Source: Sesamum alatum (Eukaryota > Streptophyta > Magnoliopsida > Lamiales > Pedaliaceae). From it: a stretch of 64,000 nt of DNA. The position numbers were made by a program, and so were the translations under genes. Numbering within the stretch: position 1 is the stretch's first letter; each line of letters starts with the position of its first letter. This document shows, piece by piece, positions 10,656 through 23,487 of this stretch. A model generated the notes under the pieces. The model saw nothing but the letters and a program-made list of their open reading frames with translations. It was not told the DNA's origin and made no database searches. The stretch spans positions 24,519,188 to 24,583,187 of the forward strand of contig JACGWO010000012.1 of the NCBI GenBank assembly GCA_034509735.1. The letters run 5' to 3'.

Positions 10656-13354
10656 TTTTCTGTATTTCTCACAATGTGCTGCTGCAATTGCTCTGCAACA
10701 ACACCAACTCTTGTTTTTATATATGGAGTGTAGAGAGAAAGAGACACAGAGGAATTTAATAGTGTGCATTATTTGATGAGGAAGATGGTGTGGTTAGCAT
10801 ATTCAATCTGCACAGTAATCATTCAGTCCCATTATGAGAAGATGTGTTGAAATTATTAGTTGCAATGCCATTTTTATGTGTTTATCTATTCCCATTTGAT
10901 TTGTTGACTTGAAAATTGAACTTTGTTAGGGAGACAAAGACTCAGTTGTCCATGTTGTGCAGGTAGTTAAGAGTCTTAAGACATGGAACCAATCTTCATT
11001 TTTCATTAAACTTTACCATTTTTGTCTGGATGACAATTTGGTTAATCAATCATTTGCAAAGATTTCAACTTTGTCAGAAGCTTTGTCCACCAATAGGAGG
11101 AGAGACTTGAGACTTTCTTATTTTATTCATAATCACATACTTTTCTATACCTTTTTCTTTTAGCACAATTACTCTACAATATAATATAAAAATATCTTTT
11201 TTTCGCCCTTCTCCTCAATGATGAAGGAGCTGTCTAATACAATTTACGCTAATTAAGATAGGCAAGGGTAAGATACTACCTGATCCCTTACCTACTCCGA
11301 TTGCATGTATAGGATTAACTGACCACTGCTATTTTGATAATTTGCTACATTTTGTTGATTTGGTAAGTCAAATTTTCTTTTTTTCTTTTGATTTTTTTCT
11401 TTTTTTCAGCATGTTTCTTTTCGAAAATGACGACATTTCTTTTATTTGGTTGGTTCTTTCCTCCATCAATAACTGACCCCTTAGCAAATAATGCGACCAC
11501 ATAAAACGGCAAGTTCGTCTCTTGAATGATGTTCAAACTCATGACATGTAATGAAAAATTAAATTTCAACTATCCCTTCATTCGGCGAGAACAAAATTGA
11601 TAGTCTCTATTGTAAATTTTCAGAGTTTTTTCCTTTTTTGGAGGCGTCCTATAATAAAATTTTATTTCTTAGAACTAAAATTCAGAATATATATGTTAGA
11701 TCACTAACTTTTAATAATATTTTTTTAGAAGAATAGTATCAATTTAATTTATTTATTTTCTTCTTTTTCAGTTAAATTGAAAACTTTCAGAATAGATACC
11801 GGTGGCATGTGCGCCGTATGATGTAGGAATCTTACATTTAGAAAATCTGAAATAAAAGAAAACATGGTGCAATCATGGTACAATCAAATGATCAGAGACA
11901 AAATTAAATAAATTCAATGATGAACAATCTCATTTAACATATATACATGTAAGCTAAAAGATATGTTCATTGCATCTGTGAAGATGGCTCCATTAGTGTA
12001 ATTTGAGTTTTTAATTAAAAATAATACGATTCCATTTGACATTTTATTTAATCGAATCTAGTCAATCATAGAATACGTTTAACGTATTTTTGATTAGTAA
12101 ACCAACTGTATCGGGCCAAAGTTTTCCGTATCAATCAATCAATCAATTTATCTATGTATTTTACTATAATCTATAAATGACAACATATGATTACTAAAGT
12201 ATCATTTGATTTAATTAATGTTCTAAAACGACGTCGTATATATGGGTGCTGGGTTGATGAGATGTCATTTGTGTTTTCTTTTCTTTTCGATTTTGATGAT
12301 TTCGTGTGGTTATGTGTTTTCGTTAGGGTTGGTGATATGGGTGGAAATCATGGTTTCAACCCAACCCATCTAGTTTTGGGTTAGGTTGGGTTGGGTTTGA
12401 TATTTCTTAATTAATATAAGTTCAATATAGTTTTGTTTAAATAAATTTAAATAAATCATGAGTCCTAAATGAGTTCTTCATGTTTAGTTTCTATTAGTCA
12501 ATCAAAATTTATTTTAGTAATATAATAGGATTTATGAAAGATATTAGTATAATTATAATTATGAGTTCATTATGGGTTCTATTCGGGTTGGTGATGGGTT
12601 TTAGGTGGGTTGGATATGGCTCTTAAATGAGTCAACCTCATCACTAACTAATTTCATATATTCTAACTTTTTTCACATTTTTATTAGAAATAAATTTACC
12701 AAAACATATTAAGTATGTTTTAATTTAACTTAGTTAATTTTTTTGCACCGTGGGTCTTATATGGATTGATGATGGGTCTTAAATGGGTTCAACAAATGAT
12801 TTAATTGCTTAGATTCATTGTTGATTTAGTTGTACAATATATCACTAATTACTTCTCATTTCTAACTTTTCGCATTTTTTACGAGAAACAAAATTTCCAA
12901 AATATATTTAGTAAAATAATAATTTTCAAATTAATGAGCAACAAAAGAAAAGTAAAGTATTTTATAAAATAGTCAAAACTTGCAATTCATATATTTCCAT
13001 GCAAAATTATTTTTATTTTTTATTTTTTAATAGATTGAATGTATACAATTATATTATGAATTTCAATGAATTCATCAAATATTAATATCTAAGTATAATT
13101 TATAATGAATGAATATGTATGATCAACATAGAAAGATAAATATTATTATTACAATTGAAAGACACAATTTAATTTTATAAACAATTATGAAGAAATTGAT
13201 TACATACTAGTCATTTCATGATTTATTTTGAAAAATGCCTTATTTCAGTGTTATTTACATAAAGAGTGCTTTGTTATAGTGGTAATTGTGGATTGGCTCG
13301 CGTGGTGGACTTTGTGTTACTACGATATTTGTCAGGATTGTTATTTGTTATTTT
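10656..13354. other. AT-rich intergenic DNA upstream of the transporter
   Basis: No gene is supportable. The first few hundred bases form the transporter promoter and leader, including a CT/AG-rich stretch near 10425-10446 inside its intron 1. At 12340-12660 there is a low-complexity repeat built on variants of GGGTTGGGTTGG and GATGGGTT. The short open frames here look random. Confidence 0.45.
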
Positions 13355-13645
13355 GGCAAAATTTCATTTTAGTCCCATATGGTAGAGACGTCAATATTTT
13401 TTTGTCCTTTGTATACGCAAATTTTAAAATGATCCAAAAATAGGATTTTTTCAACAAATTTAGTCCCACATTCCAAATTTTGTCAAAAATTATATGAAAA
13501 TATCACGTGTTCTGTATGTGGTATTTTTTTTTTTTTTTTATGCAAAGTGGTACTTGGGGACTAAATACGTCGAAAAAAATCAAATTTTAGGACCAAAAGT
13601 GTAGACCATTCTCATATTACGTGGGAGGATAAATGCAATTTTGCC
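13355..13645. mobile_element. Foldback MITE-like element
   Basis: Left end GGCAAAATTTCATTTTAG and right end ATAAATGCAATTTTGCC are imperfect inverted copies, and the similarity continues inward through TTTTTGTCC and its counterpart GGACCAAAAG. No convincing target duplication was found, so the borders are approximate. Confidence 0.5.
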
Positions 13646-14199
13646 CTAATAATTTTCATCCCACACGATACAAAGGTATACACTTCTATTATTACTAATA
13701 TTTTAGTTTTTTGCTAATGTCAATATTTTGCATCCAAATTTTAGCGAAAGGAGTACAATGGTAAAGGAATTTTTTTTTGAAAGGGGTGCATGTGTAATTT
13801 TAAAAAGTTTTTTTTTTAAAAAAAATATAATTTCATATTTTTAGAGGGAGTTTAAATGTAATTAAAAAAAAAAAAAGAAGAAAGAAACTAAGTTCAGGTG
13901 TGGGCTGGGCTAGGGTAGTAGGGATGGGGAGACAAAAAAGAAGAACAAGGGATGAAAAGAAATAAGGAAGAGAAGGATCCATAACAATTAGGAGAAAAAG
14001 TTTCTTTTTTCTTTTTTTTTTCTTTTATTTTAACTTTTGAAGCATAGGTTGTTTTAATATTAAACAATATTGCAAAAATTGCTTTCTTAGTCCCGTAGGA
14101 TAGGATTGTTTGCAAGTATAGTTTATGCTTTCCAAGATTTTTATTTTTGGTACCAAATTTCAAAAGAATTAAACGCAGTTTATCTTCTTGTGATATGAA

Positions 14200-14690
14200 A
14201 AATGCTTAATTATATTTTTATTTTTTATTTTCTAGTATTGCAAATAGTTCTGTAAATTTTGATATTTCGTGATTTTGGTCTTTTGGTGTCGGATTTTGCA
14301 AAAGTTGTCGGAAATAAATTATGTGCCCCTCACAAATTTTGACATTTTTTATCATTTATCTTTCTAGGGGTTGCAAAAGAGTCATGTCACTTTTTGACAT
14401 TTCGAAATTTTGGCCCTTCTGGTGTCGGATTTTGCAAAAGTTGCTTGAATAAATCATGTGCCACGTCTTTTTATTAATTATTTTTTGTTCATGTTGGTAA
14501 AAGCGAACCAATTAGAACAAGAACCCCAATTTAAATGAACCACGTGAGGCCCACATAATTTATTCCGACAACTTTCGCAAAATTCGACATTGGAAGAACT
14601 AAAATTGCAAAGTATTGAAAAATTACAGGACTCTTTTGCAATCCTAGAAGGAAAACCCTCGTTTTGAGAAATGAAACAAATTACCCCTAT
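14200..14690. mobile_element. Foldback element with duplicated terminal unit
   Basis: The unit containing TGTCGGATTTTGCAAAAGTTG occurs twice on the left (near 14287 and 14421) and once inverted on the right (near 14570-14590 as CAACTTTCGCAAAATTCGACA). The flanking sequence is also inverted (left TTGCAAATAGTTCTGTAA, right TACAGGACTCTTTTGCAA). It is probably a non-autonomous DNA transposon. Outer borders were not resolved. Confidence 0.5.
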
Positions 14691-15477
14691 CAACGATTAG
14701 AGAGGACGTAATTTGTTTCAATTTAAAAAATACAAGGGATAAATTGCATTTAACTCAATCTAAAAAAGAATTTATAAAGTTAGTCCTAAACTATATTTCT
14801 ATTATTTTTTTATAGCACGTGCTTAAGCTTCTTAAGTGGCTGTTATCCCAACTCAACAAAATTATACTTTGGTCCCATTTGATAAGAAGTTTTCATATAT
14901 AATCCCAATATTTTACGAGTTTAGCATATTTAACCACAAAATTTTAAAAATATGTCCTTTTTCCCTTTTCCAAATACTCCATTAAAAAGTAATCAAAAGG
15001 CGCACACATATAAATGACACATATTTGTCAACTCATTGCAATAAATAAAAATACATATGTATGTGCATGTCACATGTCTGTCAGTTCACTGCAGTAAAAT
15101 GAAATATATATGCATGTGTCTAACACATGAAATATTTGAAATGGAAATTTGCTGCAATTTTTTTCGGTAAAATTGAGACAAAAGCATTGCCAAAAAAAAA
15201 AAAAATTATGACAATTTATAATTCAAATTAGCTAACAAATTGAATTACTTTACAACTCTTTTGAGGTATTTCAATTCTCTTTTTCTTTATCTTTTTTGCA
15301 AAAGCTTTGCCCCCACCCCCCAAAAAAATAAAAAATAAAATGGAGGAACGTCCTGTCAAAGTATTTTATGTGTTTGATACACATATTTTCGCTCTATTAC
15401 AATGAACAAACAGAGACATGCGCCTTTTGTGATTCTTTGCCAAAATTGCATTTTTGGTTAGATAAGTTAGGTGCTTT

Positions 15478-15480
<3 letters not shown>

Positions 15481-15508
<28 letters not shown>
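15481..15508. repeat. (AT)n microsatellite
   Basis: Uninterrupted dinucleotide AT run of 28 bases inside intergenic DNA. Confidence 0.9.
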
Positions 15509-15512
<4 letters not shown>

Positions 15513-15867
15513 GTCCAATTGTTTTATAGGTATCTTAAAGTTAAACGCAGTCAAATCAATAATCAAATCCTCAAATTAAGGGTAATTTTATTTTTGATTT
15601 CATATATTAGTCCAATTCAATTTTGGTCTCATTCATTAACAAAAATCTCAAATTTAAGGACAATATCTTTCAATTTATCTCAATTCTGGCCCCAACGTAA
15701 AAAAATTGACAAAAAATGTTAACTTCATTAAAATGAGGCACGTGCCCTCACATTGTTCATATACCTTACGTATTTGGGGAAAATCATATAGTTGTAACCC
15801 TAATTTCTTCCCAAATCCGCTGCCATTTCCTATGCAAAAACATATTGTAAGCACTTCATTCTTTTTT

Positions 15868-16348
15868 GGGTTAATTGCAATTTTCATCCTGTAATTATAG
15901 GTATTTGATGTTTTGGTCTTTTAAGTTTTTAGGGTAGCAAAATAGTCCTTTAACTTTTTAATTAATTGTATTTTCCGTCCTATAATTATAGGTATTTGGA
16001 GTTTTGGTCCTTTAAGTTTCTAGGGTAGCAAAATAGTCCTTTAACTTTTATCAATTTTTCCGCGATTTTCGTCCTCTGGTCTCTGGATTTTTTTAAAACT
16101 TGCCGGAATAATGACACGCGATTAGGTTGATCTTATTGAGTGATACCACATTCAGGCATTGCCCCTTCGTCCGGCGAGTTTAAAAGCCTCACGTGTGAAT
16201 CGCGTGCCATTATTCCGACAAGTTTTAAAAAAATCCGGCGATCAGAGGACAAAAATTAAAAAGTTAAAGGACTATTTTGCTACCCTAAGAAACTTAAAGA
16301 CCAAAATGCCAAATGCCTATAATTACAGGACGAAAATTGCAATTACCC
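15868..16348. mobile_element. Mutator-type foldback element, 481 bp, 9-bp target duplication
   Basis: The element starts GGGTTAATTGCAATTTTC and ends GAAAATTGCAATTACCC. It is flanked by identical 9-bp direct repeats TTCTTTTTT at 15859-15867 and 16349-16357. The inverted repeats extend far inward: the left half includes TAGGGTAGCAAAATAGTCC, CGTCCTCTGG and TTTAAAACTTGCCGGAATAA, each matched by inverted copies in the right half. The left terminal unit is present twice in tandem (from 15870 and from 15960), the right one once. It has no coding capacity. A 9-bp duplication with long inverted repeats fits non-autonomous MULEs. Confidence 0.85.
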
Positions 16349-16357
16349 TTCTTTTTT

Positions 16358-17655
16358 CCTTACCACAATAACACATCAGAGTTTCTTTGGTAGAAGCTGA
16401 ATCACTTGTTGACTCCATTTTTTTTTTTTTTTAGAAATGAAAGCGGAATTTGGGTGAAGAAGGAAGAAAAAAAATGGTGTATGAGCCCTAATTTTTTATT
16501 CCCCTTTTTTGTCATTTACATGTAATTATTTTCCCCAATACGAACCATGTGAAGGACACATATCTTATTTTAATGGAAGTTAATGTTTTTCGTCAAACTT
16601 TTGATGTTGGGACCAAATTTTAGACAAATCGAAAAATATTGGTTGAAATTGAGATTTTTATAATGAATGGAACTAAATTTAAACTGGGGTTAATATATGG
16701 GACAAAAAATGAGATTTACCCGTTAAATTAACAACAAAATTAAGGAGATAGCAACACGAAATCTGAAAAAGGATGAGCAAGAAATTGGGTCTTCCCATGC
16801 AAAGAAACCACAACTGGCATTTGCAATGTTCTTACAACCATGGAACCTTCTACCTAGAATAGAATTTGTCCATCAAATTCGAAGACAAGTCCTCTTAACA
16901 GAAAAGCATATGAAAGCTCCATTTGCTCTATTTGATCTCCGTGTTGAAGAATGAAGACATTAATCCTCAAATTTGGTAAGAAAAAATTGGATCACCTTAA
17001 TTAGGTATGTACCATGCCCTAGTTTCCTTTTGCATCGATGTTTTCATTCCAATGTCAATTACATTCCTTCCCAAGACCCTCAGACGCGTGATTTTAGTTT
17101 TTTTGTTCGTTGGAGTTCACTTTTATCGGCGAAAAGAGTAAACTCTGATGAAAAAATGACTAAAATTGCAAATATATAAAAAGATACAGAACCAAAATGC
17201 CACCTTAAAAAGTTGAAGGACTAAAATGTTAACAGAAATGGATCAATAGGAACAAAAGTCCCAATTTTAAAATGTCACGTGAGCAACACATGCATTTTTC
17301 CAGTGAGAAGGGCTAACTCCGTTGAGAAAAAGACTAAATTCCAAAAATTAAAAAATACAGGACCAAAATACATCCTAAAAGTTAAAAATCAAAAACATCA
17401 AATGACCGAAGTTACGAGACCAAAAATACATTTAAACCATTCCCGTAAACAATGCGATTAAAATTGTACAAACCCTAATTGCTCATGTGACAAAAAATTG
17501 CAAATTCCCACTTATTCTTTTAATATTAATATTTGAAAGGAGACAAAAAAGTGATTATATTTGAGACTAATTAAAAAATATGTTCCCGTAAAGTTATATA
17601 TACATGTATATAAAACACGCCTAATCAAATCCAACTAAAATTACAATTTTGCGTA
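16358..17655. other. Repeat-derived intergenic DNA
   Basis: No gene. Several degenerate pieces carry the same vocabulary as the foldback elements (gaccaaaatt, ggactaaaat, ttaaaaagttgaaggacta), notably 16560-16720 and 17150-17440, which suggests decayed copies. Borders cannot be set by eye. Confidence 0.45.
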
Positions 17656-17911
17656 TTTTTTTTTTTATAATGAGCGATAAACTATTAATTTAAAAGTATA
17701 ATAATATATCTAAAGCGATCAATTGCTTATTACAATATCCAGTGCACGGTATAATAATAAAGGAATAACATATCCACACCGATCAACACCAATCAGAAGA
17801 ATAAACAAACATCCAATAAATTAAACAACTCCCTATTATTTATAGGACTCGAACCCACAACCCTTTTAGTTGTGGGACCTCAACCTAACCACTTGAGCAA
17901 GAGATCATCGA
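17656..17911 (-). mobile_element. tRNA-derived SINE with poly(A) tail and target duplication
   Basis: On the minus strand the element begins with a tRNA-like head. A-box-like sequence is TTGCTCAAGTGGTTAGG and the B box is GGGTTCGAGTCC, 30-40 bases apart, an RNA polymerase III promoter pattern. It continues through an unrelated body and ends in TTTATCGCTCATTAT plus a run of A (T run at 17656-17666 on plus). Flanking direct repeats are TACAATTTTGCGTA at 17642-17655 and TACAATTTTTGCGTA at 17912-17926, as expected for LINE-mediated insertion. The tail resembles that of the element at 40292-40572. Confidence 0.75.
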
Positions 17912-17926
17912 TACAATTTTTGCGTA

Positions 17927-19846
17927 GTTAATTGGGTTAATGGCCACGCAGAAAAAAATATGCCAACTACCATAAAAGATTAATGAAATTTTAATTTTGA
18001 GATTAACTTTGCAACTCTTTGGTGCCGACTCATGTAAATCCTCCTTAAATACTGGTTAGAACGTTAAAGCTTTTTACTACATTAAAGTTTAAACCACTAA
18101 AAGTAGCGGATATAATTTTTTATTCGAAATTTTATTGCATCTTTTGTGTATATATATATATATCAATCTTATTGCATGATATTCCATTACATTTAACATA
18201 TTCATTATAATTTTAGTTCTGTAATTATATTCTTTTAGCATTTTAGTCCCGTAACTTGTTATGATTACAAAATAGTCTTTCAACTTTTCTAATTTCGTGA
18301 TTTTAGGGTCACTTCATGATTACAAAATAGTCTTTCAACTTTGAAAATTTCAGTCAATTTTATCTTATAATACTGAAATTTGAAAAGGTGAAGGACCATT
18401 TTATAACCATAACAAATTACCGGACTAGAGTGCCAAATGAAGAAAAATTACAATTTATATCTCATAACTTATCTATTACGATTTTGGTCTCATTGTTTTA
18501 GCACTCAGCGTATTTAGTTCTATAAGTCCAAAAGTTACAATTTTGACCCCATAACAATTTCCATTAACGGATGGAGCACTTGCAAAGTTAACTAACTATC
18601 CATTGACTGAATAGAGTGGGTAGACTTGGGTAAGAGAGAGAAAACACATTTCCCCCAATTCATCACACTCGAACCGTAGTCTCTCCTCACCCTAAATATC
18701 AATGTGCTTCATATTGGACTAAAATTATGATTTTTGTGAATTTATGTGACTAAATTTGTTGAGTGATTAAATTATAGGACTAAAATTACAAATGAAATAA
18801 GTTATGGAATATAACATGACTAAAAATGCAATTTATCGCATTTAACATGTACACATCACACGCATCAAATTTTTCGTTAAATAATAAATGAAGTAATTTT
18901 TTCATAATAGTCTAATTTTAAGAAACTCCCATAAGAAAAACATCTTTTCATTTTGAGATACGTAGAGTGTTTAGGTAGGTCAAAAAGTGCAAGAATATCG
19001 ATAGTAATATTAAAGGCGTTTTTATAATTATTTCCAAGCTAATATTAAATTTGATTGATGTATGACAGAATATTTAAAAGTTCTTTTTCATTTTTCTTTG
19101 TTGAGATTTGCCAAGGGTCTGGCTATAATTAAGCAATTATTCTATTTTTTCAGGGAAAGAATCGACATTAAAAAAAACAGAAGATCACTGCATGCAAGCG
19201 ACAATTTCAATATTGTCACTAATTATGATAATTTGGTGATAAGAATGTTTATTTTGTCCCGATAATAAATTTCATGATCTTAATAATTATATATTATTTT
19301 GTAAAATTTGCTATTAACATGATTTAATGACTAAAAAATGTGCATTATAGTTGTCACTCATTATAATTATTGTCACTATATCGTGTTGTCACCAAGTTGT
19401 CACTATAAATGTATCACTAATTGTTCGTAGTGACAATTTTATGCACATTGTTGTCACTAAATGTATATTTTTAGTGATAACTTAAAAATTATCACTTGAT
19501 AATTTATTATTAATATATATTTTCTTGTAGTGTAATCCTTTAGCATATGAACATTTTAATCTGTTTCCTTGGTTTAATGGCTTGTTTCCAGTGTCGTCTA
19601 TGCGTATGAAGTGACTGCATTCTGCAATGGACGACTGTGGAATTCGATTACCCCAAACACAAATAAGGATTGAATTCAATTTACCCCCATGTGATATTGC
19701 AAATAAACAAATTTCATCTCAATGGGAAAAATGACAATTTATTATCTTCTTGTGTTCTTTAAAATGGAGCAATTTACCCCCTATCGAGGGAGATAAATTA
19801 ATCCATTTTAAAAAACACGGGGAGATAAATTGATTCATTTTAAAAA
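17927..19846. other. Repeat-derived intergenic DNA with further foldback remnants
   Basis: Two adjacent imperfect foldbacks are visible. The first spans about 18200-18460 (left TTTTAGTCCCGTAACTTG, right CAAATTACCGGACTAGAG). The second spans about 18466-18830 (left ACGATTTTGGTCTCATTG, right ATAGGACTAAAATTACAAA). No gene and no structural RNA were seen. Confidence 0.45.
19187..19532. mobile_element. Probable CACTA-like terminus with subterminal TGTCACTA repeats
   Basis: The right end reads TTTTCTTGTAGTG, the mirror of the CACTACAAGAAAA terminus seen in two other elements here. Inside it lie at least six copies of TGTCACT or its complement AGTGACA between 19200 and 19470. The left terminus is not clear; CACTGCATGCAAG at about 19187 is a weak candidate. 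It may be truncated. Confidence 0.4.
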
Positions 19847-20710
19847 GGCTAAATTGCATTTTCTGCCCCGTATATTAGGGGGTGTGGCAAAATAAGGACC
19901 ATATATAAAGGGGTGGCAAATAGTACCCCAGAATTTATTTTTTTTTGGCAATTACAGGACTCCGGCCACCGGAATTACAAAAGTGCCCGGAAATTGATGA
20001 CGTTGACTAAAACTAGCAATTTTTTTGTGCTTCTGCTGACATGGCATTTTAATTAAAGTTTTGATGCCAACTAAGCAAATGAACTAGAAAAAAATGGTAT
20101 AAAATGATTTTTGTATTTATATTATGTATAAAAATGAATAAAATACACAATAAAAAAATAAAATACATAAAATTATAAAAAATAAATTAGTATATTATAG
20201 ATCATTATATATTATTACAAAAAAGTAAACATATAATAAATTCATAGGTTTTTTTTTTGGGGGGGGGGGGCTGGGATTTTTTTTAATCTTTATTATATAA
20301 TAATTTTTTATAATTTATAATTATATAGATAATATAAATTCAAGATTCAATTTATATCATTTTTTTGCCAAGTCATTTGCTTAGTTGGCATCAGAATTTT
20401 AATTAAAATGCCATGTCAGTAGAAGCCAAAAAAACCCCCCCCTAATTTTAGTCCACGTTATCAATTTCCGGCCACTTTTGTAATTTCAGTGACCGGAGCC
20501 CTATAATTGTCAAAAATAATTAAATTCTGGGGTACTATTTGCCAACCCTTTATATATAGTCCTTGTTTTGCCACACACCTTAATATACGGGGTAGAAAAT
20601 GCAATTTAGCCTTTTAAAAAATAATGGGAGGTAAATTGCTATTTTATTTTTCATAGGGGGTAATTTGCATATTTGTAATATCACAGGGGAGTTGCTTGTA
20701 TTTTTTCCTA
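19668..20710. mobile_element. Outer foldback element interrupted by a nested insertion
   Basis: The left arm, around TTACCCCCATGTGATATTGC (19680 on), is inverted in the right arm around GTAATATCACAGGGGAG (20675-20692). Both arms also share AATTTACC and AAATTTGC-type sequence. The two arms are separated by the 765-bp element at 19847-20611 and its target duplications, so that element landed inside this one. Outer borders are approximate. Confidence 0.6.
19847..20611. mobile_element. Mutator-type foldback element, 765 bp, 9-bp target duplication (nested)
   Basis: Starts GGCTAAATTGCATTTTCT and ends AAAATGCAATTTAGCC. It is flanked by identical 9-bp repeats TTTTAAAAA at 19838-19846 and 20612-20620. 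The terminal inverted repeats are about 250 bp and include GTGGCAAAATAAGGACC, GGGGTACTATTTGCC, CCGGCCACCGGAATTAC and TGACATGGCATTTTAATT-like stretches. The centre is an AT-rich spacer with a G run near 20261-20270. No coding capacity. Confidence 0.85.
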
Positions 20711-20717
20711 TATATGT

Positions 20718-20987
20718 CACTACAAGAAAAAAGCTTAACAACAACAAAAAAATTTGTTGTTGAAATCGGTGTTGAGCTAATTAGCAAATAAAATTTTCGT
20801 TGCTAATCTACACTATTTAATATATTTTTTAAACAATTCATTACTAAATTTGTTAGCAAGTAAATTTTCATTGTTAAATTTATTAACAAGTAAATTTGTT
20901 GTATTAAATAATATAGAGTAGCAACGAGAATTTTACTTGCTAATTAGCTCGACGCTGATTTTTTTTCGTTGCTATTATCTTGTAGTG
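20718..20987. mobile_element. CACTA-type MITE, about 270 bp
   Basis: Begins CACTACAAGAAAAAAGC and ends ATTATCTTGTAGTG, the canonical CACTA (En/Spm) terminus. The subterminal arms are inverted: GAGCTAATTAGCAAATAAAATT on the left, matched by TTTTACTTGCTAATTAGCTC on the right. The flanking triplets are TGT and TAT, an imperfect 3-bp duplication. Related to the element at 28454-28712. Confidence 0.75.
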
Positions 20988-22100
20988 TATGGAAAATTCT
21001 AATTCGAACCTCATTGACCAAACTTGAACCAATCATATGGCAAGTGCAATAGACTTGCTGTGTGATTAGTGTACATTTCAGGAATCATATGACAAGTGCA
21101 ATACACATGCCGTATGATTAGTGTACAGTTCAGAAAGACAGTGATGATGTGGGCAAGCATGGTAAATGAGTCAATCTCTCTACAAGACCAAGTGCAGATG
21201 TATCTGAACAGCAGAACATAGGGTAAGGGTACGTACAATACCCTTGTGATTCTTATCCTGATCATCACCCCCAAAAGTTGTAACTGAACTTGCTTCAACA
21301 CTTCCTTTTTCTAGGTCTGCTTTAAACAGTTAAGTGCACTGTATAAGAATCTCCCAACAAAAGCTGGCGTATATGTATTAAATGGAGCAGTACGTACGTA
21401 CATATTAGAGAATGCAACATGATTTGAAATACAAAACCGGACAATTATCTGCGTATACATCCATCGGGTTCTTGCCAGATTTTTATGGGGCTGGCTGAGG
21501 GGTGTGGTCTTGAAAAGAAAGCACTAATTATAATTTTCTTGTTTTAGGGTTATCAGCTTTCAGCATCACCCAACTTTGTATGGTACATACATTAATAATT
21601 CATTACCAGCCATCTTTAATTTGGTTCATAGTTATCTGATCATAAACATTGAAAGCAACCTCAGAACAACCAACCCTGCTCACCATTTGGTGGTGTGGTC
21701 CTTGTAATAATAATGGGTGCCTAAGTACATAGGACAATGTCTGGTCTGGTGGTCATGATCTACCTACCTAGGGCTTGTAAGAAATGGAAGACAGTGAGGA
21801 ATGGGTGCAATTGCGGCATGTATATATGGAAAGGGAACAGTGGATTGGAGTAGACAAGCTATACATATATATATATATATAGCTAAGTATAAAGGAGAGG
21901 TTTCAATTAATGTATGAGACGACTATTGGCATTTACATACCACAAACAGCAAATGCTGTTGCTTTGAATGTGATTGGCTATAAGCTAGGGCTTCTGGGCT
22001 GGTCATGTTCCATATACAGTGTCCAACGTACATCAAGTCCAGTCTTTCTTGACTAATCAACCAACACCCTTTTAATTTGTATATCATCTCCAACCTTTAT

Positions 22101-22107
<7 letters not shown>

Positions 22108-22145
<38 letters not shown>
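22108..22145. repeat. (GA)n microsatellite
   Basis: Uninterrupted AG/GA run of 38 bases. A second GA-rich run lies at about 22325-22355. Confidence 0.9.
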
Positions 22146-22149
<4 letters not shown>

Positions 22150-22323
22150 GATGGATGAGGTTCTCTTTTTGATGAAAGCGACATGGGGAGATGCTCAGTC
22201 AAAAGGAAATTAGACATGAGATGAGAGGGAGGTAGGCAGGAGGGCCTTGGCACATATAATTGTCCTTTGGGTATGTGGGCATACCCCACGTGTAAACTCA
22301 TCAAAGGTTATGCCATTAACCCT

Positions 22324-22355
<32 letters not shown>

Positions 22356-22731
22356 TGTAACTCCAATTACTCCTGTGAATTAATGAGGATTAGGGCAAGA
22401 AAATATGAATGAGGATGGATCAGGTAAGTGGGAAGGGGGAAATTAAGGGTTTGGTTTTGTGTCAAGATTAATGAGAAGCCTCTCATCACGTGAAGTGGCA
22501 CAATATAAGGCAAGTGCCTCCTGTCCACTCAATTCTAGAGATATATGGCTAGCTGCTGCTGCTGCTGCTGATGTTTTTTCTTGCTTTCGCTATCGTCCTC
22601 GTGCACACGCTATGCTATGTTATCTATGCTCTGTTGTTGTTTGTTGAGACTTGAGACCACTTACTTTGTGCGTACCATTATTTAGCACACAACCCACATA
22701 CTGCTCATATTCTTTTTCCCTTGTTGTAATC

Positions 22732-22757
22732 TTTTTTTTTTTTTTTTTTTTTTTTTT
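22732..22757. repeat. Poly(T) tract
   Basis: 26 consecutive T on the plus strand. No SINE or LINE body or flanking duplication was recognised next to it. Confidence 0.85.
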
Positions 22758-23487
22758 GTTTTAAGAAATTATTCTTCTTTTTCTTTTTCCATTGATTGTT
22801 GTGTATTCTTTTTCCTAAAAGTTTCCTTCTTCTTATAAAGTGAGGTTGAGAGTTGGTATTGGGATGTAAAAGTAAAGTTGTTGAACATAACTCTTTAATA
22901 GTCTACCCCAAAGCATTTTTGGATATTTTATGAGTATGAATTTTGATTTGTGTCAGAATTTTAAAAAGTCCATGAGGGTTTGATTCAAACAAGGAAATGT
23001 TCAAATATGTTGAGAATCGTATCATGTGATATGTAAGATAAGAAATTGTAAGAAATACACTAAAAAACTTTGGTTATAGTATTTCAATGCTTAAGTCAGC
23101 ATGATTGTAGCGGAAGGAATATAAAGACCGTCATAGTTTTTTGGTGTCAAAAGTTGTAAATGTGGCATGCTGGGATATATAGTATTATAATAGATGTCCC
23201 CAATTGTGTAGGACTTACATGAACTATTGATTCAAAGATGATTGAATAGTCATCATGAGTTCGTACATATCCGAATTCAAGTTGGGTTGGTATGAATGAA
23301 ACATAAAAGGTTCGTATCTTGGCCCATTTTGTGATCAATAAAAGATTAATCGGGGGCATTTGTATGAATTTATAAAACCTTGAGGTAGCTCCAAGATCAA
23401 CTAAACCATTCTAACTTTTGATTTGATTTTTAATGAATTAGGATTAGGAGATATTTCGAAAATCTACTTCTATAAGATTTGTATCCA

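Noticed and set aside
17840..17911. tRNA gene on the minus strand
   Set aside because: A and B boxes are present but the sequence does not fold as a complete cloverleaf and continues into a body with poly(A) and target duplications, so it is a SINE head. The same holds for 40510-40572.
21000..22700. miRNA precursor upstream of the TCP gene
   Set aside because: I compared by eye with several conserved plant miRNA families remembered and found no match; a hairpin search would be needed to go further.
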